From: Desulfococcus sp041737845
GTDB taxonomy: Bacteria > Desulfobacterota > Desulfobacteria > Desulfobacterales > Desulfococcaceae
Direction: 5' to 3'
NCBI RefSeq assembly: GCF_041737845.1
Contig: NZ_JBGSQX010000025.1
Location: 4,650 to 68,649 of the forward strand
Length of the DNA: 64,000 nt
The notes under the pieces are model-generated. The model saw only the letters and a list, made by a program, of their open reading frames with translations, ran no database searches and had not been told where the DNA came from. Position numbers and translations under genes: made by a program. Positions within the stretch are counted from its first letter, which is position 1; each line of letters opens with the position of its first letter. Shown piece by piece: positions 23,600 to 33,104 of this stretch.

Positions 23600-25174
23600 C
23601 TACCCCCGGATTTCGACCTTTCCCCGGAGGTAGCGCTTGACCTCCCCGATGGGGACTTCTTCCCGGTGGAAAATACCTGCGGCAAGCGCCGATTCCGCCC
23701 CGGTGCGGGTAAAAACCTCATGGAAATGCGCAGCGCTTCCCGCGCCGCTGGAGGCGATGACGGGGATGGTCACCGCCGCCTTGACCGCATTGATCAGCTC
23801 GATGTCGAACCCCGCCCGGGTGCCGTCCCGGTCGATGCAGTTGAGCAGGATCTCCCCCGCCCCCAGGGTTTCACAGACCCGGGCCAGGGTCACGGCATCC
23901 ACGTCCCGCCCTTCGCGGCCGCCCTTGACGGTGCACTGGTACCAGCAGTACCGCTCCCCGGAAGGCCCCGGGATCTCCGTTTCGATGACGGGGTGTCCTT
24001 GGGCGGCATCGGGCGACGGGACATAGACCCGCCTGGGGTCCACGGAGATGACCACCGCCTGGTTGCCGTAGACCCTTGCAATCGCCTCGATGGCGCTTGC
24101 GCCGGTCCGCATGCCGGTCTTGAGATAGGCCTCAACGATATAGACCGCGTCGCTGCCGATGGAGATCTTGTCGGCGCCGGACCGGAAATACCCTGCCGCC
24201 ACCTCCAGGGCCGTGTAGGTCCGGCCGTCCGTGTCGGTGTAGTCCCGGATGCCGCCGCCGATGGTCAGGGGAACAAAAACATGGCGGGAGGTCTGTTTGA
24301 GCACCGCCATCATCGGCATGTCCTCCAGGGGGAAATCCCTGAAACCGGTGATGTTGAGAAAGGTGATCTCGTCGGCACCTTCCCGGTAGTACCTTCCGGC
24401 GAGGTCCACCGGCTTGCCCAGGTTCCTCACATCCCCCGCCTCCCGGACATCATACTGATCCCCCTTGGTGACCACCAGGTCCCCCCGGTCGTTGGACCGG
24501 ACGTCCAGGCATGCAATGATCCGCTTGGCCAGGCGGGTCTGTGTGGACACCCGGGGAGGCAGGCAGGGCGCCACGCCGGGGCGGATAAAATTGCCCAGGA
24601 TGCGAAGCCCGGTTTCGCCGCTCTTTTCAGGATGGAACTGGGTGGCGACCACCCGCCCCTTCTGGATGGCGCTGACAAAGGGATAGCCGTAATCGGTGGT
24701 TGTCAAAACAACGGACGGGTCGTCGGTATCCACATGGTAGGAGTGGACGAAATAGACCTTCTCGTCGCCCGCAAGCCCGTTGAAGATCGCCGAGGGCTGC
24801 TTCACGTTGAAGCCGTTCCACCCGATGTGGGGAACGGAAAGATCGGTATGGAAGCGCTTCACGGTCCCGGAGATGAATCCCAGGCCTCTCGCGCCGGGGG
24901 CTTCCTCGCTGCCGTCGAACAGCGCCTGCAGCCCCAGGCAGATGCCCAGGAAAGGACGGTCCGCGGCAAGGTAGGCCCGGAGCGGGGCGACAAAACCCCT
25001 CTCGCCCAGGATCCGCATCATGTTGCCAAACGCCCCCACACCGGGAAAAATCAGCCGTTCGGCGGCCAGAATGTCCTCCCGGGTGCAAGCGATCCGAACC
25101 GTCTCGCCCAGGCTCTCGACGGCATTGATGACGCTCCGCACATTCCCGGCGCCATAGTCTAAAAGAGTAATCAT
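23600..25174 (-). CDS. hisHF: Fused imidazole glycerol phosphate synthase (HisH-HisF)
   Basis: A 524-residue bifunctional enzyme of histidine biosynthesis. Residues 1-205 are the glutamine amidotransferase HisH, with the nucleophile C79 in GICLGLQALF and catalytic His in TQFHPEKSG. Residues 212-524 are the HisF cyclase (LAKRIIACLDV, TIGGGIRDYTD, NCIDRDG, IASSGAG). Ammonia passes directly to the cyclase, yielding imidazole glycerol phosphate and AICAR. In most bacteria these are two genes; the fusion and wording such as GNQAVVISVDPRRVYV and CWYQCTVKGGREGRD are like fungal HIS7 and plant enzymes. No other his gene is adjacent. Confidence 0.95.
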   Translation of the reverse strand: MITLLDYGAGNVRSVINAVESLGETVRIACTREDILAAERLIFPGVGAFGNMMRILGERGFVAPLRAYLAADRPFLGICLGLQALFDGSEEAPGARGLGFISGTVKRFHTDLSVPHIGWNGFNVKQPSAIFNGLAGDEKVYFVHSYHVDTDDPSVVLTTTDYGYPFVSAIQKGRVVATQFHPEKSGETGLRILGNFIRPGVAPCLPPRVSTQTRLAKRIIACLDVRSNDRGDLVVTKGDQYDVREAGDVRNLGKPVDLAGRYYREGADEITFLNITGFRDFPLEDMPMMAVLKQTSRHVFVPLTIGGGIRDYTDTDGRTYTALEVAAGYFRSGADKISIGSDAVYIVEAYLKTGMRTGASAIEAIARVYGNQAVVISVDPRRVYVPSPDAAQGHPVIETEIPGPSGERYCWYQCTVKGGREGRDVDAVTLARVCETLGAGEILLNCIDRDGTRAGFDIELINAVKAAVTIPVIASSGAGSAAHFHEVFTRTGAESALAAGIFHREEVPIGEVKRYLRGKVEIRG

Positions 25175-25370
25175 TTTTTTCCGTCCATCGCGGTTGTGCT
25201 GTAAAGAGTTGAGGATGCTTACACAATTTGGCTCTGGGAGTCAAACGCTGTTTGGTGGATAAGGGTTGCGGCGGAAGGCGCCGTGAGGTATTCTCTCATG
25301 GATCCGCGGGGGACGCGATCAAGCTCCCCCGAAGAAACGACGGCAAGAGACCGTTCCAACAGGAGGCCGC

Positions 25371-25841
25371 TTGGGGGACAAACCGACGGAGATCGTCATT
25401 CCGAAAGAGAACGCCCTGTTCCGGATGGACGCACGGGGGTACTGGCACAATGCCCACGGACGGTTCCGGAAAAAAAGCATCATCGACCACTTCAACCGGT
25501 CCATCCGGAAAGACGAGGCCGGGTACTACGTGAGTCAGGTCAACGGAGACCGCATCGAAAAGGTCTATTTCCCCTGCGAGGATACGGCCCTCTTCGTCAC
25601 GGAGGTGCACGGCGAAGACACCCTTCTCCTGACCCTGAACACCGGAGAGCATCTCCCTCTTTCCCTCGAATCGCTCTTCATCCAGGACGACAATCTCTAC
25701 CTGACACGGGGAGACGAACGGATCAAATTCAACGAAAGAAGCCTTCTGCAAATGGCGGACAGGATCGAAGGCGACGACGACGCCTGGGTTCTCCGCGTCG
25801 GCGGACGAAGGCACCCGATTCGAATCCTTTCCCGGAATTGA
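25371..25841 (+). CDS. Conserved protein of unknown function
   Basis: A 156-residue soluble protein starting at a TTG codon (LGDKPTEIVIPKEN, read as Met), with AGGAGG only 4 nt before. It has a distinctive run FRMDARGYWHNAHGRF, then YFPCEDTALFVTEV, LTLNTGEHLPL and RGDERIKFNERSLLQMADRI. I recall similar short proteins in other Desulfobacterota, but no function is known to me. No TM segments or cofactor motifs. It is read away from hisHF and followed by a kinase gene on the same strand. Confidence 0.7.
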   Translation: MGDKPTEIVIPKENALFRMDARGYWHNAHGRFRKKSIIDHFNRSIRKDEAGYYVSQVNGDRIEKVYFPCEDTALFVTEVHGEDTLLLTLNTGEHLPLSLESLFIQDDNLYLTRGDERIKFNERSLLQMADRIEGDDDAWVLRVGGRRHPIRILSRN

Positions 25842-26015
25842 CCCGGCCTGGCCGCCGCGTTCCGCCGCATTGCCGGCACCCTGAAACAGCGGCGGCGCCC
25901 CGCCCGCACCCGATTTCTTTTCCCCCGCAGGCAGTCTGGCAGGACGGTAGGATGGGTACAGGCTATTGGCTTCGGGCTGTTGAGGATCACCGGCCGCTGT
26001 CCCCGCAAAAGCAGG

Positions 26016-26044
26016 TTGTATTTTTTGGGTAGACATTATACAGT
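26016..26044 (+). promoter_or_regulatory. Candidate promoter with palindrome TATACAGTATA
   Basis: TTGTAT (26016-26021), 17-bp spacer, TACAGT (26039-26044), about 45 nt before the NarX-like kinase. The -10 region lies within the palindrome TATACAGTATA (26037-26047), which also occurs upstream of the hmc operon. Confidence 0.4.
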
Positions 26045-26086
26045 ATATTTTTAAAAATACCCCATTCACTTCAACCTGATCATACT

Positions 26087-27439
26087 ATGAACGAAACCTC
26101 AATCTACGACGAATGCTTAGATTTGGTCGACCGGGTCGAGGGACTGAAAAACCGGATCGCCCAGCGCAACCAGGAAAAAGACAAGATCAGCCACCTCAAT
26201 GCGGTGTTGAGTTCCATCCGCGACGTCAGCCGGCTGATCATCAAAGAGAAAGACCCCCAGTCCCTGATCCGGGGCGTCTGCGCGAGCCTCATCGAAAAAC
26301 GCAGCTTCCACAATGCCTGGATCGTTCTGATCGACGACCGGTGCAGCATCACCGCAAGCGCAGAAGCCGGTCTCGGCGACGACTTCCATGAGATCCTCAA
26401 GAGCATCGAAACCGGGAGAATGCCCCGCTGCTGCAATCTCGTGCTCAACCGCAACCGGTTTCTGGTGACCAAAAACCCCTCGCAGGAATGCATCAACTGC
26501 CCGGTATCCTACATGTACGACGGCAGGGGCTCCATCTCGGCCCGGCTCGAGCACGACGGCCGCGCCTACGGCATCCTGACGGTCTCGGTCCCCATCGCCT
26601 ACAGCCAGGACCCGGAGGAGCACGAGCTGTTCAATGACGTGGCCGATGACATCGCCTACGCCCTGCACAGCATCGAGGTGGAAAAAGACCGCATGCGAAA
26701 GGAGGCCGCCCTGCGGGAGGCCAGGGACAAGCTCGAACGTCGGGTCAAGGAGCGGACCCGGGACCTGGAGGTCTTGTCCAGCCGGCTGCTGAATGCCCAG
26801 GAAGAGGAACGCAAGCGGATCGCCGTGGACCTCCACGACGGGATCGGGCAGTGCCTCTCGGCCGTCAAATTCATGGTGGAAACCGTGATCGAGCAGCTCA
26901 AGGGAAAGGTGGACCGCCTGGAGATCAAATCGTTGGATGCCCTGGTGCCCCTTCTTCAGGAAAGCTCGGAGGAGATCCGCAACATCATCATGAACCTCCG
27001 CCCCTCCATCCTCGACGACCTGGGCATTCTGGCCACCATCGGATGGTTCTGCAGGCAGTTCACCTCGGTCTATTCCCACATCCACCTGACAAAGTCACTC
27101 GAGATCGAGGAAGACCAGGTGCCCGACGCCCTCAAAACCATTATTTTCAGGATCATCCAGGAGGCCATGAACAATATCGCCAAGCACTCCGGGGCCGAGG
27201 AGGCCTCCCTCTACCTGGGAAAAAACGGGAACACCCTCGAATTGCGGATTGAAGACAACGGATGCGGATTCAACTCGGCGCGGCTCATGTCCTCGGGATC
27301 TTCCATCCAGGCCTTCGGCCTCACCGGCATGAAGGAGCGGGTCGAACTCTCGGGGGGCCGGTTCGCCATTTTCTCCTCACCCGGGGAGGGCGCCCGGATC
27401 GAGGCCCGGTGGGCGTACACCTGCGCCCGCACCTTCTGA
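26087..27439 (+). CDS. GAF-domain sensor histidine kinase (NarX/NreB-type)
   Basis: A 450-residue cytoplasmic kinase. Residues 1-45 are helical, and about 45-205 form a GAF domain with four cysteines (CCN... and ECINCPVSY). A coiled coil leads to the HisKA_3 dimerisation domain, with the phospho-acceptor His in RIAVDLHDGIGQ (about residue 252). The HATPase has IEDNGCGF and GLTGMKERV. Kinases of this type partner with LuxR-type response regulators, and one lies convergent right next to it. The Cys-rich GAF could bind a metal or Fe-S cluster and sense redox or oxygen. That is inference. Confidence 0.88.
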   Translation: MNETSIYDECLDLVDRVEGLKNRIAQRNQEKDKISHLNAVLSSIRDVSRLIIKEKDPQSLIRGVCASLIEKRSFHNAWIVLIDDRCSITASAEAGLGDDFHEILKSIETGRMPRCCNLVLNRNRFLVTKNPSQECINCPVSYMYDGRGSISARLEHDGRAYGILTVSVPIAYSQDPEEHELFNDVADDIAYALHSIEVEKDRMRKEAALREARDKLERRVKERTRDLEVLSSRLLNAQEEERKRIAVDLHDGIGQCLSAVKFMVETVIEQLKGKVDRLEIKSLDALVPLLQESSEEIRNIIMNLRPSILDDLGILATIGWFCRQFTSVYSHIHLTKSLEIEEDQVPDALKTIIFRIIQEAMNNIAKHSGAEEASLYLGKNGNTLELRIEDNGCGFNSARLMSSGSSIQAFGLTGMKERVELSGGRFAIFSSPGEGARIEARWAYTCARTF

Positions 27440-27495
27440 AACACAGCCCGCCCGCGAACGGACCGCCACAACGGGCCGCGGACGCAACATCGCCA

Positions 27496-28161
27496 TCACT
27501 GGGCGATCAGCCCGTTTTCAATGGCATATGCGGTAAGTTCCGAGGCATTGTGAAGGTCGAGCTTCTTCATGAGGTTGGATCGGTGCTTTTCCACGGTCTT
27601 GACGCTGATGCAGAGATATGTCCCTATTTTCCGGTTTTTATGGCCCTCGGCGATCAGCTTGAGGATCTGCCGCTCCCGCTGGGTCAGGGCATCCAGCGAG
27701 GATTCGCTCTGGGGAGGTTTTTTGCCTTCCAGGTACGAGGCCACCAGCTTCTCCGAAACACCCGGGCTGAGGTAGGTCCGCCCGGCCAGCACGTTTTCGA
27801 TGGCGAGCTTGAGTTCAGTGTAGGTGCTGTCCTTCAGCAGATAGCCGTTCGCGCCGGCCTTGAGGGCCGCGAACACATATTCCTCGGCCTTGTGCACGGT
27901 GAGCACCAGAAGTTTGACCTCGGGAAACTCGCTCTTGATCTCCCGGATGGCGTCCAGTCCGTCCATCTTGGGCATGGACAGATCGATCAGGACCATATCC
28001 GGCATCAGCTCCCGGACGCGGCGTATGGCTTCCAGCCCGTTTTCGGCCTCTCCGACGATATTGAAGTCCGGATTCTGGGAAAGGAGGGAACGCAGTCCTT
28101 CCCGAAGAATCCGGTGGTCTTCGACAATGACGATGCTGTATACTTGCTCCATAATCGGCAC
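27496..28161 (-). CDS. NarL/LuxR-family response regulator
   Basis: A 221-residue regulator. The receiver has the phospho-acceptor in MVLIDLSMPKMDG, the acidic pocket IVEDHRILREGL and the Lys in GYLLKDS. The LuxR-type helix-turn-helix follows (LTQRERQILKLIAEG, KTVEKHRSNLMKKL). It is the likely partner of the convergent NarX-like kinase. It also ends a run of minus-strand signalling genes, so cross-regulation with those kinases is possible. Confidence 0.93.
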   Translation of the reverse strand: MPIMEQVYSIVIVEDHRILREGLRSLLSQNPDFNIVGEAENGLEAIRRVRELMPDMVLIDLSMPKMDGLDAIREIKSEFPEVKLLVLTVHKAEEYVFAALKAGANGYLLKDSTYTELKLAIENVLAGRTYLSPGVSEKLVASYLEGKKPPQSESSLDALTQRERQILKLIAEGHKNRKIGTYLCISVKTVEKHRSNLMKKLDLHNASELTAYAIENGLIAQ

Positions 28162-28213
28162 TCATCCTCCACGTTCTTGACCTGATGCCAAATTCTGAAT
28201 CATTTTTTGCAGG

Positions 28214-29359
28214 TTACTCCATGCGCCGGGTCTGCGGAAGGCGAACAGAAAACATGGTTCCCACCCCTTTTTCGGACCGTACGTCGATGGTTCCGCCATG
28301 CTCGGCGATGATTTTCTTGGTGATCATCAGCCCGAGTCCGGTCCCGTCATATCCTTTCGTGCTGAAAAAGTTACGGAAAAGCTTGTTTTTGACATCTTCG
28401 TCCATCCCGCAGCCGGTGTCTTCCACCTGGTATTCGACGGCCCACCCCTTGGGCCGCAGGGTTCGAAGATGAATGTCCTTTTCTTTGAGGGTGCACCGAA
28501 TGTCCATGCACGCATACATGGCATTGGTGACAAGGTTCAGCAGGGCGCGGTGCATCCCCTCGGGATCGAGCCATATGTAGGGGAGATTCTCGTCAACGCT
28601 CAAATTGAAGGTGATGCCGTATTCCCGCGCCTGGGGTTTGATGAGTTCGTAAATCTCCCGCGCCGGGCCGTTGGGGTCGCAGTGCTGGTAATTGGGGGTC
28701 CGTTCGCTGGCGAAATTCAGCAGCTCGACGGCGACATTGTTGATCTTTTTGACATTCTTCTTGACGATTTTCCAGCCCTTCCGAATGTACTGCTTGTTTC
28801 CCAGCTCGAACCCCTTGTCCAGCACGAACACGCCCCCGGCCAGCGCCCCGGTGATGTTCTTGATGGCATGAGACAACCCGGCCGCCGTCTGCCCGACGGC
28901 CGCCAGACGCTCCGCCTCCAGCAGCTTCCGGGTTTTTTCCTCGACCAGCCGCTCCAGGTTCTCGGTGTACATTTTGAGCTGCTTTTTCATGAGGATCCGC
29001 TCGTTGGCGCGCCTGATGGCGATCTCCAGGATATCGTCATTGATGGGTTTGGTGATGAAATCCGTTGCCTCGTATTTCAGGCTTTTCACGGCAAGCTCCA
29101 TATCCCCGTGCCCGGTGATCATGATCACCTCGGTGTCGGGGGCCCGCCGCTTGATCTCCCGCAGAAGCTCTATGCCGTCCAGGCCCGGCATTTTGATGTC
29201 GGTCAGCACCAGGGGCGGAAGCTCCCGGTCAAACATCTCCAGGGCGTCCTGGCCGTCTTTCGCGGAAAAGATCTGATACCCCATATCCGTCAGGACAATG
29301 CCCAGAATATCCCGGATATCCTCTTCGTCATCGACCAGCAATATCTTATTTTTTTCCAT
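28214..29359 (-). CDS. Receiver-histidine kinase hybrid (REC-HATPase)
   Basis: A 381-residue protein with an N-terminal receiver (ILLVDDEEDIRDIL, VLTDIKMPGLDG, TKPIND) and a C-terminal kinase (His in AAGLSHAIKNITG, N box NLVTNAMYA, GTGLGLMITKKI). Here the receiver comes first, so it may gate the kinase domain or serve as a phosphorelay element. Its start overlaps the end of the upstream PAS kinase gene by 14 nt, indicating translational coupling. Confidence 0.9.
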   Translation of the reverse strand: MEKNKILLVDDEEDIRDILGIVLTDMGYQIFSAKDGQDALEMFDRELPPLVLTDIKMPGLDGIELLREIKRRAPDTEVIMITGHGDMELAVKSLKYEATDFITKPINDDILEIAIRRANERILMKKQLKMYTENLERLVEEKTRKLLEAERLAAVGQTAAGLSHAIKNITGALAGGVFVLDKGFELGNKQYIRKGWKIVKKNVKKINNVAVELLNFASERTPNYQHCDPNGPAREIYELIKPQAREYGITFNLSVDENLPYIWLDPEGMHRALLNLVTNAMYACMDIRCTLKEKDIHLRTLRPKGWAVEYQVEDTGCGMDEDVKNKLFRNFFSTKGYDGTGLGLMITKKIIAEHGGTIDVRSEKGVGTMFSVRLPQTRRME

Positions 29360-30899
29360 AACCCGTTTCTTGCGTCAGTTGATGGATGGGGAATTCGAGA
29401 TGGAAACACGCCCCGCCGTGAGAGGAGTTTCCCAATCGTATATCCCCTTGAAAATCCTTGACGATTCCGTAACTGATCGATAGCCCCAGCCCGGTGCCCT
29501 TGCCCACGGCCTTGGTCGTGAAAAAGGGTTCGAAAATCTTATCCTGAATCCCCTGGGGGATGCCCGTCCCGGTGTCCTCCACCTCGACGACGACCTTCTT
29601 GCCTTTCAAGGCCGTTCTCAAGAAAATCTTCTTGTCGGGGGGGCCGATCGGCGCCTCTTCGGTCCACCGCGCCTCGATGCCGTCCCGGGCATTGACCAGA
29701 AGATTGATCATCACCTGCTCCAGCCTGCCGGCATCCGCCATGATGACGGGAAGGTTCTTCTGAATCTCCCAAACCATCTCTATCTGCCTCAGCTTCAACT
29801 GCTGGCTGAAGATTTCATAGGCCCTCTCCAGGACATCGTTGATCTGCACCTTCTCGAGACGCATATCGGACTTCCGGGCAAACTCCCTCATATGATTGAT
29901 GATCCGATTTGCCCGATCGATGTTGTTGCTGATCTTTTCGGACATGTTATGGAGGATTTCCGTCGGGATGGGCTCCTTCTGACCGACCTTCTTCATGAAG
30001 AAGTTGCTGGCCATCTTGATGACGGTGAGCGGCTGATTCAGTTCGTGGGCCACGCCGGTCGCCATCTCCCCCAGGGTGGCCAGCTTGCTGGCCTGGGAAA
30101 GCTGCTGTTCGGCTTCAAGCCGCTTGGTGATGTCGTTCAGCGTCACCAGCAGCACATGCTGGCCCAGGAATTCGGTGGGGGAAATCCGGATGTTGACGAA
30201 GCGGACAGCCCCGTTCTTGCCCATTTGCTTGACCTGGTTGATCTCCTTGGCCTTGTTGAGATTAAACTCGTAATGTGATTTGTCTTCGTCCATGAAAAAA
30301 TCGAGGAACGACCGGCTGATCATCTCCGATTGGGCGTATCCGTAAACCGCCTCGACGCTCTGGTTGCAGTCCAGGATCCGGTGGGAATCCGGATCGAGGA
30401 CGAAAACAGGATTGGGGATATTGTTGAAAATGGCATAATATTTCTTTTCAGACCGGGCCAGTTCCTCCTCAAGCTCCTTGCGGTGGGTCACATCCAGGCA
30501 CATCTCAATGGCGCCCGTGATTTCCCCCTTGGCATTCCGGAGGGGCGCAGTCTTGACAATCCAGAATTTTTTCGACCCGTCCCTGTTGGTGCGCTCCTCT
30601 TCGCTGTAATGGTCCTTGCCGTCCTTGAAGGTTCTGGCAACCGGGCAGGCGACACATTTCTCGTGACGCCCCTTGTAGACGGTATAGCAGTATTTCCCCT
30701 GGGTAATATCGAAGGACTCGGCAAATTCCCGGTTGTATTGAATGATCTCGTAATTCTTGTTCTGTATGGAGATGGTGCACGGAACACTTTCGAAGAGGAT
30801 GCGATATTCCTGCCGCTGCCGGATCAGCTTGAGAATCAGGATGAACAAAACAGATCCAACTGCTAAAAAAAACGATACAATTAGAATGGTAATCTTCAC
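29346..30899 (-). CDS. Membrane PAS-domain sensor histidine kinase
   Basis: A 517-residue kinase with one N-terminal TM helix (residues 3-25). Two PAS domains follow. The first contains CYTVYKGRHEKCVACP (about residues 92-107). Then come the HisKA (ATGVAHELNQPLTV) and HATPase (NLLVNARDGIE, GTGLGLSISYGIV) domains of the NtrB-like group. The Cys motif recurs in the neighbouring REC-PAS kinase. It lies in a three-gene minus-strand run with the two REC-kinase hybrids. Confidence 0.9.
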   Translation of the reverse strand: MKITILIVSFFLAVGSVLFILILKLIRQRQEYRILFESVPCTISIQNKNYEIIQYNREFAESFDITQGKYCYTVYKGRHEKCVACPVARTFKDGKDHYSEEERTNRDGSKKFWIVKTAPLRNAKGEITGAIEMCLDVTHRKELEEELARSEKKYYAIFNNIPNPVFVLDPDSHRILDCNQSVEAVYGYAQSEMISRSFLDFFMDEDKSHYEFNLNKAKEINQVKQMGKNGAVRFVNIRISPTEFLGQHVLLVTLNDITKRLEAEQQLSQASKLATLGEMATGVAHELNQPLTVIKMASNFFMKKVGQKEPIPTEILHNMSEKISNNIDRANRIINHMREFARKSDMRLEKVQINDVLERAYEIFSQQLKLRQIEMVWEIQKNLPVIMADAGRLEQVMINLLVNARDGIEARWTEEAPIGPPDKKIFLRTALKGKKVVVEVEDTGTGIPQGIQDKIFEPFFTTKAVGKGTGLGLSISYGIVKDFQGDIRLGNSSHGGACFHLEFPIHQLTQETGYGKK

Positions 30900-30920
30900 G
30901 GCGACTCCTCGCTCAAACGA

Positions 30921-32402
30921 TCACCGCGGCGTTTCCGGCTGAACCCTCGGGAGCCTGATCCGGAACCGGCTCCCCTTTCCCGGTTCCGATTCCACGGAAA
31001 TCCGCCCGCCATGCTGATCGACCATTTTTTGGGCGATGAACAGCCCGAGGCCCGTGCCCTTGTTTCCCTTGCTGGAGAAAAAGAGGGTGAACATCTTTTC
31101 CCGGGCTTCCCTGTCCATGCCGATGCCGTCGTCCTGGACCTCGAACAGGACCACGTCCGGCTCCCCCTTGACGGTAAACACGACCTGGTGGGAGGTTTTG
31201 TCCGGGTGCTCGCTGCAGGCATCGACGGCGTTTTCGAGAATATTGACCAAGGCCGCCGTCGCCACATCCGGATCGATTTCCATCAACCCCGGATCAGGAT
31301 CGAACATCCGCACGAAATGAACCCCCGCGCTTTCGGCTTTGGGGACGACCGTGTTTGCGACGCCCTCGGCAAAGGAGAGCACCTCGACCTGCTCGGTGTG
31401 CAGTTCACGGGTTTTGGCGTAGTAGAGGATGTCGAGGACCTGCTTGCGGAGCCGGATCCCCATCTGCCTGATGATGTCCATCCCCTCCTCGACCAATGCC
31501 GTGTCTTCCTTCCGGAGGCCCGACCGGAGCATGTATATGCCTCCGTCTATACCGGTCAGGAGACCTTTCACACCGTGGGACACAGAGCTGATCAGAAGGC
31601 CCAGACTGGTGAGCTGATCCTGAAGCTGGCGGATCTGGGTGATGTCGACGGACATCTCCATGACATGGGTGATCCGGCCGTCGGCGTCCCGCAGGGGCGC
31701 CGTGGTGATGAGCACGTTGTACTGACGGCCGTCCTTCGCCGTCACGACAGTCTCGGAGCGGTGCGTCAGACCGTCCTCGAAGGTCATGAGCACCGGACAG
31801 TCGGCGCAGGGCTCCGTCCGGTGCTTGTAGGTGCTGTAACAGCTCAGTCCGCCGGCGTCGCCGAAGTGGGATTTAAAAAGGCGGTTGCTCTCGGTGATTC
31901 TGAGGTCATGATCCTGGACGGTGATGTAGCAGGGCGCCGCCTCGAAAAGTTGGTGGAATTTGTGCCGGGTGGCCCGAAGCTCCTCCTGGACCAGGCGGTG
32001 AAGGTGCTCCGTGTGTTCCCGGATCTGCCCGCGCATCACGATTTTTTCCCAGGCGCGGTTGACGGCCATATCGAGAAAGTCATGATTGATGGGCTTGGTG
32101 ATGAAATCGGTGGCCTCGAACTTCAAGCTCTTGATGGCCAGATCAAGGTCGCCGTGACCGGTGATCATGATGACCTCGGTGCCGGGCTCCTCTTTTTTGA
32201 TCTCCCTCAGGAGATCGATGCCGTCGATGCCCGGCATCTTGATGTCCGTGATCACCAGGGGGGGACGCGACCGGCGGAACAGGTCCAGGGCCTCCACTCC
32301 GTCCGCGGCCAACTGGACCGCATACCCCGAATCGGCGAGATAAATGGAAAGAATTTCCCGGATATCGTCTTCGTCATCTACCAGCAAAAGCCGTTTTTCC
32401 AT
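30921..32402 (-). CDS. Receiver-PAS-histidine kinase hybrid
   Basis: A 493-residue protein; I chose the ATG at 32400-32402, which begins MEKRLLLVDDEDDIREIL. Order: receiver (Asp in LVITDIKMPGIDG), linker helix, PAS domain with CYSTYKHRTEPCADCP, then a kinase domain (His in ISSVSHGVKGLLTG; GTGLGLFIAQKM). It is a close paralogue in layout of the REC-kinase two genes downstream. It heads the minus-strand kinase run. Confidence 0.9.
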   Translation of the reverse strand: MEKRLLLVDDEDDIREILSIYLADSGYAVQLAADGVEALDLFRRSRPPLVITDIKMPGIDGIDLLREIKKEEPGTEVIMITGHGDLDLAIKSLKFEATDFITKPINHDFLDMAVNRAWEKIVMRGQIREHTEHLHRLVQEELRATRHKFHQLFEAAPCYITVQDHDLRITESNRLFKSHFGDAGGLSCYSTYKHRTEPCADCPVLMTFEDGLTHRSETVVTAKDGRQYNVLITTAPLRDADGRITHVMEMSVDITQIRQLQDQLTSLGLLISSVSHGVKGLLTGIDGGIYMLRSGLRKEDTALVEEGMDIIRQMGIRLRKQVLDILYYAKTRELHTEQVEVLSFAEGVANTVVPKAESAGVHFVRMFDPDPGLMEIDPDVATAALVNILENAVDACSEHPDKTSHQVVFTVKGEPDVVLFEVQDDGIGMDREAREKMFTLFFSSKGNKGTGLGLFIAQKMVDQHGGRISVESEPGKGSRFRIRLPRVQPETPR

Positions 32403-32656
32403 ACAACACCACCCGCTAGAATGTTTAGGCATCGGAGCCGCGGCAAGAAACCGCTGATCGAGATTGCATCGGATACCGGTTCGCCTGCAGGACGCATCGG
32501 CGAACCCGTGTCAGGGGCCATGCCGGTGGATGCAGCGAGGTATGGAGCTGCAAAAGTGCAAGATAAGCGATGGGGTCTTGCCGCCCCCCTTATACCCTGA
32601 AGGGATCGCTGAAGGCAACGTGGAAGAGACGATTGGATACCGTGGAAAGGAATGAA

Positions 32657-33061
32657 TCAAGCCGCCGGCCGAATCAGGGTTTCTGCGATTTCCAGCAGTT
32701 CATCCGGGTTGGGCGGCTTTTCGACATAGGCTTCGGGTTCGGGGATGGCATCGTCCGGCTGGATGTTCATCATCTTCAAATAGTGAAAAAAGGTCTGCTT
32801 CCCTACCCCGGAGAGCATCAGAACGGGGATATGCTTCAGATCCGCATCGGATTTCAGGTGCCGGTACATCAGGACACCCCCTTCGCCCGGCATCATGATA
32901 TCCAGGACGATCAGGTCCGGAAGCAGCTTCCTGGCTTTGGCCAGCCCGTCTTTTCCGTCCCTCGCCGCGAAAGCTTCGTATCCACCCGTCTCGAACACCG
33001 TGGAGATAAAGATTCTCATGTCCAGTTCATCGTCTACAACCAGAACCTTCTTCTTGTCCAT
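32657..33061 (-). CDS. Single-domain response regulator (CheY-like)
   Basis: A 134-residue receiver without an output domain. It has VLVVDDELDMRIFI, phospho-Asp in LIVLDIMMPGEGG, the conserved Thr/Ser replaced by the MLSGVG region, and Lys in VEKPPNPDELL. It is the last gene downstream of hmc, after the universal stress protein gene. Receiver genes also trail the hmc operon in Desulfovibrio (rrf1), so a regulatory role for the operon is plausible but unproven. Confidence 0.9.
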   Translation of the reverse strand: MDKKKVLVVDDELDMRIFISTVFETGGYEAFAARDGKDGLAKARKLLPDLIVLDIMMPGEGGVLMYRHLKSDADLKHIPVLMLSGVGKQTFFHYLKMMNIQPDDAIPEPEAYVEKPPNPDELLEIAETLIRPAA

Positions 33062-33104
33062 GCATACCCCGCGATGTAAGCCGTTTCCCCGATACCGTGG
33101 CAGA

